Shown piece after piece: positions 6,873 through 14,618 of a stretch of 22,045 nt of DNA. Location: assembly GCA_046765875.1 (NCBI GenBank), contig JBKPSJ010000046.1:1-22045 (forward strand), written 5' to 3'. Source of the stretch: DASRHY01 sp046765875 (GTDB lineage Bacteria; Actinomycetota; Actinomycetes; Propionibacteriales; Kribbellaceae). Both the position numbers and the translations under genes were made by a program. A model generated the notes under the pieces. It ran no database searches. It was given only the letters and a program-made list of their open reading frames with translations, and was not told where the DNA came from. Every line of letters starts with the position of its first letter. Within the stretch, counting starts at the first letter, position 1.

Positions 6873-9061
6873 GTCTTGTCCAGGTAGTCGGCCTGGTCCG
6901 ACTCCTGCACGCTGTCGACCACGGCCCGCAGCGCCGGATGCTCGCGCAACTCCGGGTCGGACGCGACCAGGTCGCCTGCGACGGCGCGGGTGGCGTCGAT
7001 CACGTCCTCGTCGCGCAACACGCTCAGCAGTTTGAGGCTCGACCGGCGGCCCGACTGCGCGGCGCCGAGCACGTCGCCCTCGCGCCGGTGCTCCAGGTCC
7101 ACCCGGGACAGCTCGAAGCCGTCCGTTGTCGCCGCGACCGCCTCCAGCCTGTCCCGCGCCGGCGTCCCCATCGCGGCATCGGTAACCAGCAGGCACAGGC
7201 CCGGTACGGTGCCCCGCCCGACCCGGCCGCGCAACTGGTGCAACTGGGAGATACCGAACCGGTCGGCGTCCATCACCACCATCAGCGATGCGTTCGGCAC
7301 GTCCACGCCGACCTCGATCACGGTGGTCGAGACCAGTACATCGACATCGCCGGCCGCGAACCGCGACATCACCGCGTCCTTGTACTCCGCGGGCAGCCGG
7401 CCGTGCAGGATCTCGATCCGCAGCCCGGCCAGCGGGCCCTTGGTCAGGAACTCGGCGACGTCGACGACGGACTGCGCTCGCTCTTCGTCGGGATCGGCTT
7501 CCTCGTCGCCGATCCGGGCACAGACGACGTATGCCTGGTGGCCCTTGCCGACCTCCTCGCGTACTCGTTCCCAGGCGCGTTCCATCCAGGCGGGCTTCTC
7601 CGCGGCGGGCACCACCGAGGACGCGATCGGCGACCGCCCGCGGGGCAACTCGGTCAGCGTGGATACGGCCAGGTCGCCGAACACGGTCATGGCGACCGTC
7701 CGCGGGATCGGCGTCGCGGTCATCACCAGCACGTGCGGGGTGTTGTCGCCGGAGCGCTGGCTGAGTGCGGCCCGCTGCTCGACGCCGAACCGGTGCTGCT
7801 CGTCGACGACGACCAGCCCGAGCTCCGCGAACTGCACCTTCTCCTCGAGCAGCGCGTGCGTCCCGACGACGATCCCAGCCGCACCGCTGGCCGCGTCGAG
7901 CATCGCGGTACGCCGGGCCGCCGCACCGAGCGAGCCGGTGAGCAAGGCTAGCCGGGTCGCGGTATCCGCACCGCCGAGCATGCCGGCCTCGCCGAGCGGG
8001 CCGAGCAGGGCCGACAACGTCTTGTGGTGCTGGGTGGCGAGCACCTCGGTCGGCGCGAGCATCGCCGCCTGGCCGCCCGCGTCCACCGTCGCAAGCATCG
8101 CCCGCAATGCGACGATCGTCTTGCCGGAGCCGACCTCGCCCTGCAGCAGCCGGTGCATCGGGTGCGGCCGGTCCAGGTCGGCCAGGATCTCGTCGGTCAC
8201 CTCGGCCTGCCCGGAGGTCAACTCGAACGGCAGCCGCTGGTCGAACGCGTCGACCAACCCGCCGTTCACCCGCGGCCGCGGTACGGCGGGCAATGCGTCG
8301 GCCACCGCCCGGCGCTGCGCCAGGATCACCTGCAGCACCAGCGCCTCCTCGAACCGCAGCCGGTGCTGGGCCTTGCGCCAGTCGGCCGGCGAGTCCGGCC
8401 GGTGCACCTTCTCGTACGCCTCACGCAGATCGAGCAGGCCGTACTTGTCCCGTACGTCGGCCGGGATCGGGTCGTCGAGATCGGGCAGCGTGTCGAGCAC
8501 GACGCCGATCGCCCGCTCGATGTTCCAGGAAGTGATCTTGGCGCTGGCCGGATACAGCGGCCGGTACGGCTTGGCCCGGGCGGCGATCTCCTCCGGACTG
8601 AGGTCGTCGTCGAGCACGTCGCTGCCCGGGTTGGCGATCTGCAGCCTGTCCTTGCCGTACCCCTTGTCGATCTTCCCGGAGAACAGCGCGGACACGCCCG
8701 GAGTCAGCTTGCGGGTGATCCAGCCCTGGTTGAAGAAGATCAGCGGCAGGTCGTACCGGCCGTCGGTGACCACCACCCGGGTCAGTGTGCGCTGCCGGCG
8801 GCCGAGCCGCTGGGCCTGCTCGATCGTGAGAGCCCGCTTGGTGTTCAGGTCGCGGACGCTGACGTCCTTGACCCGGGCGTTGATGGTCGCGTTGTCGCCC
8901 ACCACCAGGTCCGCCAGCGACGTCAGTTCGCCCTTCTCGACGTACCGGCGTGGGTAGTGCCGCAGCAGGTCGCCGGCCGCCTCCAGGCCGAACACGTCCG
9001 CCAGCTTCTTCGCCGTACCGCCACCGACGAGGTTGCGGAGCTTCGTCTGCAGCGGGTCCAC
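6869..9061 (-). CDS. recG: ATP-dependent DNA helicase RecG
   Basis: Branched-DNA helicase that reverses stalled forks and processes recombination intermediates. Length is 730 residues from the GTG at 9061. An OB-fold wedge domain lies in the N-terminal third. Walker A GEVGSGKT is at residues 308-315, DEQH at 420-423, and TATPIPRT near 448. The conserved helicase-C segment contains VIEVGVDVPNA and QLHQLRGRVGRG. The GTG start shares one base with the TAG stop of the DAK2 gene (TAGTG) and the stop overlaps rsmD, so DAK2-recG-rsmD form a tightly coupled run. The open frame continues upstream of 9061, but that part overlaps the DAK2 gene and has no family similarity. Confidence 0.97.
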   Translation of the reverse strand: MDPLQTKLRNLVGGGTAKKLADVFGLEAAGDLLRHYPRRYVEKGELTSLADLVVGDNATINARVKDVSVRDLNTKRALTIEQAQRLGRRQRTLTRVVVTDGRYDLPLIFFNQGWITRKLTPGVSALFSGKIDKGYGKDRLQIANPGSDVLDDDLSPEEIAARAKPYRPLYPASAKITSWNIERAIGVVLDTLPDLDDPIPADVRDKYGLLDLREAYEKVHRPDSPADWRKAQHRLRFEEALVLQVILAQRRAVADALPAVPRPRVNGGLVDAFDQRLPFELTSGQAEVTDEILADLDRPHPMHRLLQGEVGSGKTIVALRAMLATVDAGGQAAMLAPTEVLATQHHKTLSALLGPLGEAGMLGGADTATRLALLTGSLGAAARRTAMLDAASGAAGIVVGTHALLEEKVQFAELGLVVVDEQHRFGVEQRAALSQRSGDNTPHVLVMTATPIPRTVAMTVFGDLAVSTLTELPRGRSPIASSVVPAAEKPAWMERAWERVREEVGKGHQAYVVCARIGDEEADPDEERAQSVVDVAEFLTKGPLAGLRIEILHGRLPAEYKDAVMSRFAAGDVDVLVSTTVIEVGVDVPNASLMVVMDADRFGISQLHQLRGRVGRGTVPGLCLLVTDAAMGTPARDRLEAVAATTDGFELSRVDLEHRREGDVLGAAQSGRRSSLKLLSVLRDEDVIDATRAVAGDLVASDPELREHPALRAVVDSVQESDQADYLDKT

Positions 9062-10656
9062 TACTCGACCCCGATCAGCAGCGGGTACCGGTCCTGGCCC
9101 CCGTCGTACACGGCCACGTCCACGTCGACGCGGGTCTTGCGCGCGTGCCGAACGACGGTGTCGACCAGTTCCGGGGTCGCGTCCTTGCCGGTGACGACGG
9201 TCATCAGCTCGCCACCGCCGCCGAGCAGCCGGTCGACCACAGCGGTCGCGGCGTCGACCAGGTCCGTGGTGATCAGCGCGAAGTCGCCGTCGACCACGCC
9301 GAGCGCGTCGCCTACCCGGCACCGGCCGGCCATCGTCCAAGCGTTCTTGACCGCGATCGTCACCGCGCCGTGCCGGGTCTGGCCGGCCGCCGCGGACAGC
9401 TGGACAACGTCGTCGTCGAAGGTCCGGTTCGGGTCGTGCACCGCGATCGCCGCCAGCCCCTGCACCTGCGCGCGGGTCGGGATCACCGCCGTCCGTACGC
9501 CGTCCTGCCGGGCCGCTGTGGCAGCCGCCTCGGCGACGGCGATCGTGTCGGGGTCGTTGGGCAGCAGCACCACCTCGGCAGCGCCGGACCGGGCGATCGC
9601 GTCCAGCAACTCGCCGGTCGAGCAGCGCCGGCCGGGGCCGCCCTGGAGCACCACCGCTCCGGACTCGCGGAACAAGTCGGACAGACCCGGCCCGGCCGCC
9701 ACCGCGATGACGGCTCGGCCGGACGGCCGCTCCCGCGGCGCCAGGTCGGCGAAGTGCGTGACTCGGATCCGGTGCGGGCGGCCGATCGCGATCCCGGCCT
9801 CGATCGCGGCCCCGACGTCGTCGGTGTGCACGTGCACGTTGTGCAGGCCGTCGCCGCCGACCACGACGACCGAGTCACCCAGCCGGTCCAGCTGCGCTCG
9901 GAGTTCCCGTACGGGTTCGTCGGGCGCGTCCAGCAGGTACATCACCTCGTACGCGGGTCCGTTCGGGTCGAAGTCATGGCCGCGCTCGGTGCTCAGGTGC
10001 GTGCGGGCCTCCGCGATCCGCTCGCGGCGCTCGTGATGCCGTCCGCTGAGCAGGGTCTCCATCGCGTCGAGGATGACGACCAGCCCGGCGCCGCCGGCGT
10101 CGACCACGCCCGCGTTCTTGAGTTGCTCGAGCTGGTTCGTGGTCCGGCCGAGTGCGGCCCTGGCCTCGGCGACAGCGGCCAGGCAGACCTGGGCCAGCGT
10201 TCCACCGGCGGCCGCGGCCCGCTCGGCGGCCGCGGCGGCGTCCCGGGCGACGGTGAGGATGGTGCCCTCGACCGGTTTGGCGACCGCGCTGTACGCCTCC
10301 TCGGCGGCATGCTCGAGTGCGTCGGCGAACTCCTTGGCGCCCGGCTTCTCGGACTCGGCGAGCTGGCTGCCGCAGGCCCGGACCAGCTGGGACATGATCA
10401 CGCCGGAGTTGCCGCGGGCGCCGAGCAGCGCTCCCTTGGAGAACGCGGCGACGGTCTCGGCCAGGGTGGCGTCCGGGCCGGGTAGAGCGGCGCAGGCCGA
10501 CTCCCAGGTCAGGTACAGGTTCGTGCCGGTGTCGCCGTCGGGCACCGGGTACACGTTCAGATCGTCGATCTCGGCCCGCGCAGCCCCGAGTGCGCGCAAC
10601 GCGGCCCGCGCCCACCCACGGAAAACCTCGGTGGTCAGGGTCTGCGCGTCAGCCAC
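9061..10656 (-). CDS. DAK2/DegV-like kinase, FakA (YloV) family
   Basis: FakA-type proteins phosphorylate fatty acids bound to FakB, or act as dihydroxyacetone-kinase-like enzymes; I cannot assign the substrate here. The N-terminal DhaL-type domain shows the metal/ATP motif VPDGDTGTN (about residues 38-46) and GARGNSGVIMSQ, with VDAGGAGL further on. The central and C-terminal parts, including GGDGLHNVHVHTDD and the DPDTIAVAEAA segment, fit the FakA layout. Length is 531 residues. The GTG start at 10656 has no clear Shine-Dalgarno. A TAGTAC hexamer nine bases upstream (10666-10671, minus strand) could make the mRNA nearly leaderless. It is the first gene of the recG-rsmD-coaD run. Confidence 0.9.
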   Translation of the reverse strand: MADAQTLTTEVFRGWARAALRALGAARAEIDDLNVYPVPDGDTGTNLYLTWESACAALPGPDATLAETVAAFSKGALLGARGNSGVIMSQLVRACGSQLAESEKPGAKEFADALEHAAEEAYSAVAKPVEGTILTVARDAAAAAERAAAAGGTLAQVCLAAVAEARAALGRTTNQLEQLKNAGVVDAGGAGLVVILDAMETLLSGRHHERRERIAEARTHLSTERGHDFDPNGPAYEVMYLLDAPDEPVRELRAQLDRLGDSVVVVGGDGLHNVHVHTDDVGAAIEAGIAIGRPHRIRVTHFADLAPRERPSGRAVIAVAAGPGLSDLFRESGAVVLQGGPGRRCSTGELLDAIARSGAAEVVLLPNDPDTIAVAEAAATAARQDGVRTAVIPTRAQVQGLAAIAVHDPNRTFDDDVVQLSAAAGQTRHGAVTIAVKNAWTMAGRCRVGDALGVVDGDFALITTDLVDAATAVVDRLLGGGGELMTVVTGKDATPELVDTVVRHARKTRVDVDVAVYDGGQDRYPLLIGVE

Positions 10657-10806
10657 TCCGGCAGCGTACTAACCCGCACCCCTCATCCCCGCCCCAACCA
10701 CCGGACGTTGAACACCCAACACGCCGGCTGTCGCCGCCCGGCTCGCCGCGGCCTGTGCCGTGCGGTTCCCAGCCGTATGCGCGCCTGGCGCTCCCTGGTT
10801 CGTGGT

Positions 10807-10876
10807 GCGTTGAACAAGGTGTGGTGACGATGAACAGGGCATGCGGTGTTCACGGCCACCACTCCTTGTTCAACGC
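10807..10876. repeat. Long imperfect inverted repeat in the DAK2-rpmB intergenic region
   Basis: Thirty-base arms (10807-10836 and 10847-10876) pair at 26 of 30 positions around a 10-base loop. The outermost 13 bases, GCGTTGAACAAGG / CCTTGTTCAACGC, are perfect. The nonamer CGTTGAACA also occurs once more, upstream at 10706-10714, so the region holds three copies (two direct, one inverted) plus a partial TGAACA/TGTTCA pair next to the loop. It lies in a 368-base gene-free stretch (10657-11024) between the divergent DAK2 operon and rpmB. It could be a structured RNA, a protein-binding site with repeated half-sites, or a small repeat element. Apart from this and the rpmB promoter and ribosome binding site, I see nothing in the gap. 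Confidence 0.85.
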
Positions 10877-10929
10877 CCCCGTCTCATGCGTCACGGAAGT
10901 TGGCGGACGTCCGCGTAGGGTGGGGTGGA

Positions 10930-10960
10930 TTGGCGTCGGGGTGGGGGCATCAGATAGCCT
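10930..10960 (+). promoter_or_regulatory. Possible rpmB promoter
   Basis: TTGGCG at 10930-10935 and TAGCCT at 10955-10960 resemble -35 and -10 boxes with a 19-base spacer, which is longer than ideal. A start near 10967 would give a leader of about 58 bases carrying the GAGGAG ribosome binding site at 11014-11019, 5 bases before the rpmB GTG. This is weak evidence by eye. Confidence 0.3.
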
Positions 10961-11024
10961 TGTCCGGTTGCCCGGGTTCCCCGGGCCTCATCGTCCTGAC
11001 CTGAGTTCGTTCTGAGGAGTTCCG

Positions 11025-11210
11025 GTGGCTGCCGTATGTGAGGTCTGCGACAAGCGTCCCGCCTTCGGACACAACGTGTCGCACTCGCACCGTCGTACCA
11101 AGCGGCGCTTCAACCCGAACATCCAGCGCGTGCGCGTGATGGTCGGCAAGACGCCGAAGCGCATCAACGTGTGCACCTCGTGCCTGAAGGCGGGCAAGGT
11201 CACCCGCTGA
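11025..11210 (+). CDS. rpmB: 50S ribosomal protein L28 (bL28), cysteine-containing form
   Basis: Large-subunit ribosomal protein of 61 residues with the usual KRRFNPNIQRVRV core. Two CxxC pairs (CEVC near the N-terminus, CTSC near the C-terminus) mark the zinc-binding form. The GTG start at 11025 is preceded by GAGGAG at a 5-base spacing. It is monocistronic and followed by a clear hairpin terminator. Its divergent position next to the DAK2-recG operon is a conserved actinobacterial arrangement. Confidence 0.97.
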   Translation: MAAVCEVCDKRPAFGHNVSHSHRRTKRRFNPNIQRVRVMVGKTPKRINVCTSCLKAGKVTR

Positions 11211-11232
11211 CCACCCCCTGACCGGCCTTTCC

Positions 11233-11266
11233 AAGGACCCGCCGCCCACCCGGGCCGCGGGTCCTT
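11233..11266 (+). terminator. rpmB terminator hairpin
   Basis: Perfect 10-bp arms AAGGACCCGC / GCGGGTCCTT with a 14-base GC-rich loop begin 23 bases after the rpmB stop. The 3' arm ends in T and a third T follows (CCTTT), so it fits a short intrinsic terminator. The remaining gap to the HAD gene (to 11474) has the HAD ribosome binding site and nothing else I can support. Confidence 0.75.
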
Positions 11267-11474
11267 TCGCATCCCCACCCACATCCCGCCCCGCGCAGTC
11301 TCCTCCGGCGTGACGACCCACTCCGCCGGCCGCTTCCGGACCCGCCCGGCTTGCGACTTGCGCCACACCCAACACCAGCCACACCAATGACCGACCGGCG
11401 TCGGGCATCACCACCGCATCCCAGAGATCGAATACGGGAGCGCGAGCCTGGCGTGGGCTGGGAGGATGGCGGGC

Positions 11475-12086
11475 GTGGCTGACGTGCGGGCGGTTCTGTT
11501 CGACGCCGACGGAGTGCTGCAGCGCGCGACTCCTGGATGGCTGCAGAACCTGCAGTCACTGGTCGCGCCCGACCGGGCCACCGAGTTCGTGGACGAGGTA
11601 ATGCTGTCCGAGAAGGCGCCGTTGCGCGGCGAGTCCTCGTTCCCCGAGGAATTGGCCAAGGTGCTGGCCCGGTGGAACGTCACCGCCCCGCTCGACGACG
11701 TACTGGCGAACTGGACCCGGATCGACGTCTTCCCAGACATGGTCGACGCCGTCCGTGACCTCCGCGCCACCGGCACCGCGTGCTACCTGGCGACCAACCA
11801 GCACCTGTTCCGGACCGAGTACATGCGCGCGAACCTCGGGTACGACGACCTGTTCGACGACGTGTTCTACTCCTGCGAACTCGGCCTGGCCAAGCCGGAC
11901 CCGCAGTACTTCGGAGCCATCCTCGAGCGGACCGGCCGAGCCGGTGCGGACACCCTGTTCATCGACGACAACGCGTCCAACGTCGAGGGCGCCCGCGCCG
12001 CGGGCCTGCACGCCGAGCACTTCCCGCCCGAGGCCGGCGCCACCGTCGTACGCGAAATCCTCGACCGTTACGACCTGCCCCGCTGA
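11475..12086 (+). CDS. HAD-superfamily hydrolase (HAD-IA subfamily)
   Basis: Likely a small-molecule phosphatase or related hydrolase; the substrate is not deducible. The four HAD motifs are all visible: DADGVL (nucleophile Asp10 and Asp12), the ATNQ threonine (motif II), KPDP (motif III lysine) and FIDDN (motif IV acidic pair). An alpha-helical cap lies between motifs I and II, as in subfamily IA. Length is 203 residues. An in-frame ATG at 11466 directly abuts GGAGG and cannot use it, while the GTG at 11475 lies 9 bases downstream of GGAGG, so I chose the GTG. The gene stands alone: terminator upstream, putative MITE immediately downstream. Confidence 0.9.
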   Translation: MADVRAVLFDADGVLQRATPGWLQNLQSLVAPDRATEFVDEVMLSEKAPLRGESSFPEELAKVLARWNVTAPLDDVLANWTRIDVFPDMVDAVRDLRATGTACYLATNQHLFRTEYMRANLGYDDLFDDVFYSCELGLAKPDPQYFGAILERTGRAGADTLFIDDNASNVEGARAAGLHAEHFPPEAGATVVREILDRYDLPR

Positions 12087-12088
12087 GA

Positions 12089-12319
12089 CCTGTTACGAAA
12101 GTTGCTGATCCGGCAGCAGGCCCGGGTCGGATGTCCAGAGCGTTGGGCCGTCGGTCACGTCCCGTGCCGGCGGGATCGAAGGTTCCCGCACGTTGGTGCG
12201 GGTTGGCACGTTGCATAACGTCGCAGGAAGTCACAACAAGACGAGCAGACACCACCTTGCACGCGCAACTCGGCTCGCGGGCATGGCCAGCCGTCCACAC
12301 CAGCCACTTTCGTAACAGG
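12089..12319. mobile_element. Putative 231-bp MITE-like element with 19-bp terminal inverted repeats
   Basis: The segment starts with CCTGTTACGAAAGTTGCTG (12089-12107) and ends with its reverse complement (12301-12319) at 18 of 19 positions, the outermost 14 being perfect. It begins 2 bases after the HAD stop codon and ends 2 bases before the stop codon of the convergent DinB gene, filling the whole gap. It encodes no credible protein. Inside is a 7-bp hairpin CCCGCAC / GTGCGGG. No convincing target duplication is seen: the 8-base flanks share only their first four bases, CGCT. An alternative is a very long-range bidirectional terminator or a structured RNA. Confidence 0.55.
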
Positions 12320-12321
12320 CG

Positions 12322-12840
12322 CTAGCCGAGTACGCGCCGTATGTCGTACAGGTGGTGCTGCACCTCGTGCGCGACATGGTGCAGCAGCCAGTCGAGCGAT
12401 CTGTCGGTCGGCGTCGGGTAGTTGTACAGGCCCGTGCGCAGCAACTCGTCACTGGACAGCGCGGCTCCCGCAGTGACGAAGTCCTTGGCGTTGGCAACGA
12501 GCGAGGCGCCGACGGCGACCGGGTCCTGCTCGTTGTAGTGGTCGTCGATCAGCCGCTGCTCACGGTTCATCGGTACGTACGTCGGGTGGTCCTCGACCAG
12601 CGTCTGCGTGATCCGGTCGCGCTGGATCGACAACACGTCGCGGACGTGGCACGCGTATTCGAGGGCCGACCAGGTGGCGGGGTCCGGCCGACGCCGAGTA
12701 TCACCGGTCAGCGCGAGCGGATACTCCGCGGCCTGCCGTTCGAGCCGGGCCAGTAACGATTCGAGATCCGGCTGGTCGTAGTCGAAGCCGCACTCGTCGC
12801 AGTAGCCGTCGACCGGTGGCTGATCAGCGGAAGTGGGCAT
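12322..12840 (-). CDS. DinB-like four-helix protein (mycothiol-dependent maleylpyruvate isomerase type fold)
   Basis: Members of this superfamily are metal-binding four-helix bundles, some of which are thiol-dependent transferases using mycothiol or bacillithiol. Sequence features are a CDECGFDYD cysteine pair near the N-terminus (Cys14 and Cys17), then an ALEYACHVRDVL helix and a C-terminal WLLHHVAHEVQHHLYDI helix. These supply the three histidines expected for the metal site. Length is 172 residues from the ATG at 12840, which has GAGGGGG about 10 bases upstream and overlaps the end of thiL by 17 bases. The long frame upstream is thiL on another frame. A function beyond the fold is unknown. 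A role in thiamine metabolism is not implied by the overlap alone. Confidence 0.85.
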   Translation of the reverse strand: MPTSADQPPVDGYCDECGFDYDQPDLESLLARLERQAAEYPLALTGDTRRRPDPATWSALEYACHVRDVLSIQRDRITQTLVEDHPTYVPMNREQRLIDDHYNEQDPVAVGASLVANAKDFVTAGAALSSDELLRTGLYNYPTPTDRSLDWLLHHVAHEVQHHLYDIRRVLG

Positions 12841-13783
12841 GGCCGGGTTCCCCCTCGTACGGCTGACCGTCGACCGTGACGGTGCCGGCCGGGCGCTCGT
12901 TGTTGCTCTCGGCAACGATACCGATGACGTGCCAGCCCTCCGGTACGTCGGCCGGCTCGAACGTCGCGACCAGGGCGTTGTCGTCACCACCGGTCAGCAC
13001 GAACGAGAGCGGCTCCTTGCCGGTGGCCGCCGCGACCGCCTGCAGCGGCTCGCCCACGGTCAACGCGCGCGACCGGATGTCGATGGTCACGTCGCTGGCC
13101 TTGGCGATGTGGCCCAGGTCGGCCAGCAGGCCGTCGCTCACATCGCACATCGCCGACGCTCCGGCGATCGCCGCGCGCGGGCCCTCGAGGTACGGCGGCT
13201 GCGGCCGGCGATGCGCGTCGACGACGACCCGGGGCGAGCGGAACCCGCGGGCCAGCACGGCGTATCCGGCCTCCGCCCAGCCGAGCCGGCCGACGTACGC
13301 GACCTCGTCACCGGGACGTGCACCCGAGCGGAGCACGGGCTTGCGGCCGTCGAGCGTCCCGAACGCCGTGACAGCCACGACGATGCGTTCGCCCTGAACG
13401 GTGTCCCCGCCGATGACGCTGACGCCGAGCAGTTCGCCTTCCTCGGCCAGCCCGCGGGCCAGGTCGAGCGCCCAGGCGATCGGCAGGTCGGGCGGCGCGG
13501 CCAGCCCGACCACCAGCGAGGTCGGCCGGGCGCCCATCGCGGCGACGTCGGCCAGGTTCTGGGCGGCGGCCTTGCGGCCGACGTCGTACGCCTCGGACCA
13601 GTCGCGGCGGAAGTGCCGGCCCTCGATCATCAGATCGGTCGTGATCACCATCCGGCCGTCCGGCACCGCCACCACCGCCGCGTCGTCGCCGGGGCCGACC
13701 AGGACGTCCTCGCCCTGCCGCAAACCGGCGGTGATCGCGTCGATGAGGCCGAACTCGCCTATATCCGCCAGCGTCTCTGCCAC
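12824..13783 (-). CDS. thiL: Thiamine-monophosphate kinase
   Basis: ATP-dependent phosphorylation of thiamine monophosphate to thiamine diphosphate, the last step of thiamine cofactor synthesis. It belongs to the PurM/AIR-synthase fold. The conserved N-terminus GEFGLIDAI is followed by the metal-binding GPGDDAAVV and the ITTDLMIEGRHF segment. Next come NLADVAAMGA, VIGGDTVQG and the C-terminal CDVSDGLLADLGHI and VLTGGDDNALV motifs. Length is 319 residues from the GTG at 13783. It is first in a two-gene unit with the DinB-like gene and divergent from the Lrp-domain gene, an adjacency I know from other Actinobacteria. Confidence 0.97.
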   Translation of the reverse strand: MAETLADIGEFGLIDAITAGLRQGEDVLVGPGDDAAVVAVPDGRMVITTDLMIEGRHFRRDWSEAYDVGRKAAAQNLADVAAMGARPTSLVVGLAAPPDLPIAWALDLARGLAEEGELLGVSVIGGDTVQGERIVVAVTAFGTLDGRKPVLRSGARPGDEVAYVGRLGWAEAGYAVLARGFRSPRVVVDAHRRPQPPYLEGPRAAIAGASAMCDVSDGLLADLGHIAKASDVTIDIRSRALTVGEPLQAVAAATGKEPLSFVLTGGDDNALVATFEPADVPEGWHVIGIVAESNNERPAGTVTVDGQPYEGEPGHAHFR

Positions 13784-13937
13784 GCCCCGACACTATCCGG
13801 GCCCGGCCGGGGTGTGGACGCTGACGTGCACGGGGTACCGTGATCCGCCTAGGAGTACGCCCTGAGTGTCGCCAGTACCGACCCGGCGGCGCGACGGGCC
13901 GCCCGCTGTGACGGTCGAGGGAGTGGAGAGCGACGTG

Positions 13938-14171
13938 GTGGTCCAGGCCTACATCCTGATCCAGACCGAGGTCGGCAAGGCCGCCGACGTGGCGCAGCAG
14001 ATCGCCGAGGTGCAGGGCGTGACGCTCGCCGAGGACGTCACCGGTCCGTACGACGTGATCGTGCGGGCGGAGGCGCGCAACGTCGACGAGCTCGGCAAGC
14101 TGGTCGTGGCCAAGGTGCAGAACGTACCCGGCATCACCAGGACGCTCACCTGTCCGGTCGTCCATATCTGA
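13938..14171 (+). CDS. Stand-alone Lrp/AsnC ligand-binding (RAM) domain protein
   Basis: This is a single alpha/beta RAM domain without the usual DNA-binding HTH. It begins MVQAYILIQTEVGKAADVA and includes TGPYDVIVRAEARNVDEL and the C-terminal strand ITRTLTCPVVHI. In Lrp proteins this domain binds amino acids and oligomerises. Stand-alone versions are common in Actinobacteria and their role is not settled. Length is 77 residues from the GTG at 13938, chosen because GGAGAG lies 7 bases upstream and the family starts at VQAYILIQTE. Upstream in-frame GTGs at 13935 and 13866 exist; the latter has AGGAG 10 bases before it, but the extra residues are not conserved. Confidence 0.9.
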   Translation: MVQAYILIQTEVGKAADVAQQIAEVQGVTLAEDVTGPYDVIVRAEARNVDELGKLVVAKVQNVPGITRTLTCPVVHI

Positions 14172-14608
14172 CCGCCGTCGCGGCCTGCCTTCTGCTCACG
14201 GCGTGCAGCGGCAGCGTCCCGGTCTCGGTTCCGTCACCCGCGCCGGAGGTCGCGAGGGCCTGCGCGGCGCTGCTGGCCGACGTACCGGGCAAGGTGCTGG
14301 ACGCCAAGCGCCGCGACACGACTCCCGAGAGCAAGCTGTCCGCCGCCTGGGGTGATCCGCCGATCGAGCTCACCTGCGGCGTGGCACCGCCGGCCGGCCT
14401 GGCCACCGCGCAGTCCCAGTGCTTCGAGGTCAACGGTGTCGGCTGGTTCGCCGAGCAGGCGACCAACGGCTACGTGTTCACGACCATCGGCCGGAAGCTG
14501 TACGTCGAGGTCACCGTGCCCGACCACTACCAGCCCGAGGCGAACGCGCTCACCGACCTGTCCGACGTGCTCAGCAAGCACAACCCGGTCATCACCCCTT
14601 GCACCTAA
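14150..14608 (+). CDS. DUF3515-type lipoprotein, apparently from a CTG start
   Basis: The mature part (AWGDPPIELTCGVA, then CFEVNGVGWFAEQATNGYVFTT on to the end) matches my recollection of actinobacterial DUF3515 secreted proteins. The first ordinary start in frame is GTG 14294, but coding potential clearly extends upstream. The upstream codons give a lipoprotein signal, with a hydrophobic stretch and the lipobox LLTAC followed by SG. No ATG, GTG or TTG precedes the lipobox in this frame for well over 100 bases. A CTG at 14150 has AGGA at a 7-base spacing and yields MSGRPYLTAVAACLLLTAC, a plausible signal. The gene would overlap the Lrp-domain gene by 22 bases, consistent with coupling. The predicted location is the outer face of the membrane. 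Confidence 0.8.
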   Translation: MSGRPYLTAVAACLLLTACSGSVPVSVPSPAPEVARACAALLADVPGKVLDAKRRDTTPESKLSAAWGDPPIELTCGVAPPAGLATAQSQCFEVNGVGWFAEQATNGYVFTTIGRKLYVEVTVPDHYQPEANALTDLSDVLSKHNPVITPCT

Positions 14609-14618
14609 AACGCTTGCG

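Noticed and set aside
10590..11015. 141-codon plus-strand frame over the DAK2 start and the intergenic hairpin
   Set aside because: It spans the inverted repeat, has no ribosome binding site or recognisable domain, and overlaps the 5' end of the DAK2 gene on the other strand.
12089..12319. tRNA or riboswitch (for example TPP type near thiL) in the gap
   Set aside because: No cloverleaf, CCA-type 3' end or TPP consensus was found, and the gap is downstream of both flanking genes, the wrong place for a riboswitch.
13866..13937. N-terminal extension of the Lrp-domain protein from GTG 13866
   Set aside because: An AGGAG does lie 10 bases upstream, but the extra residues are not part of the family and a better-spaced site precedes GTG 13938.
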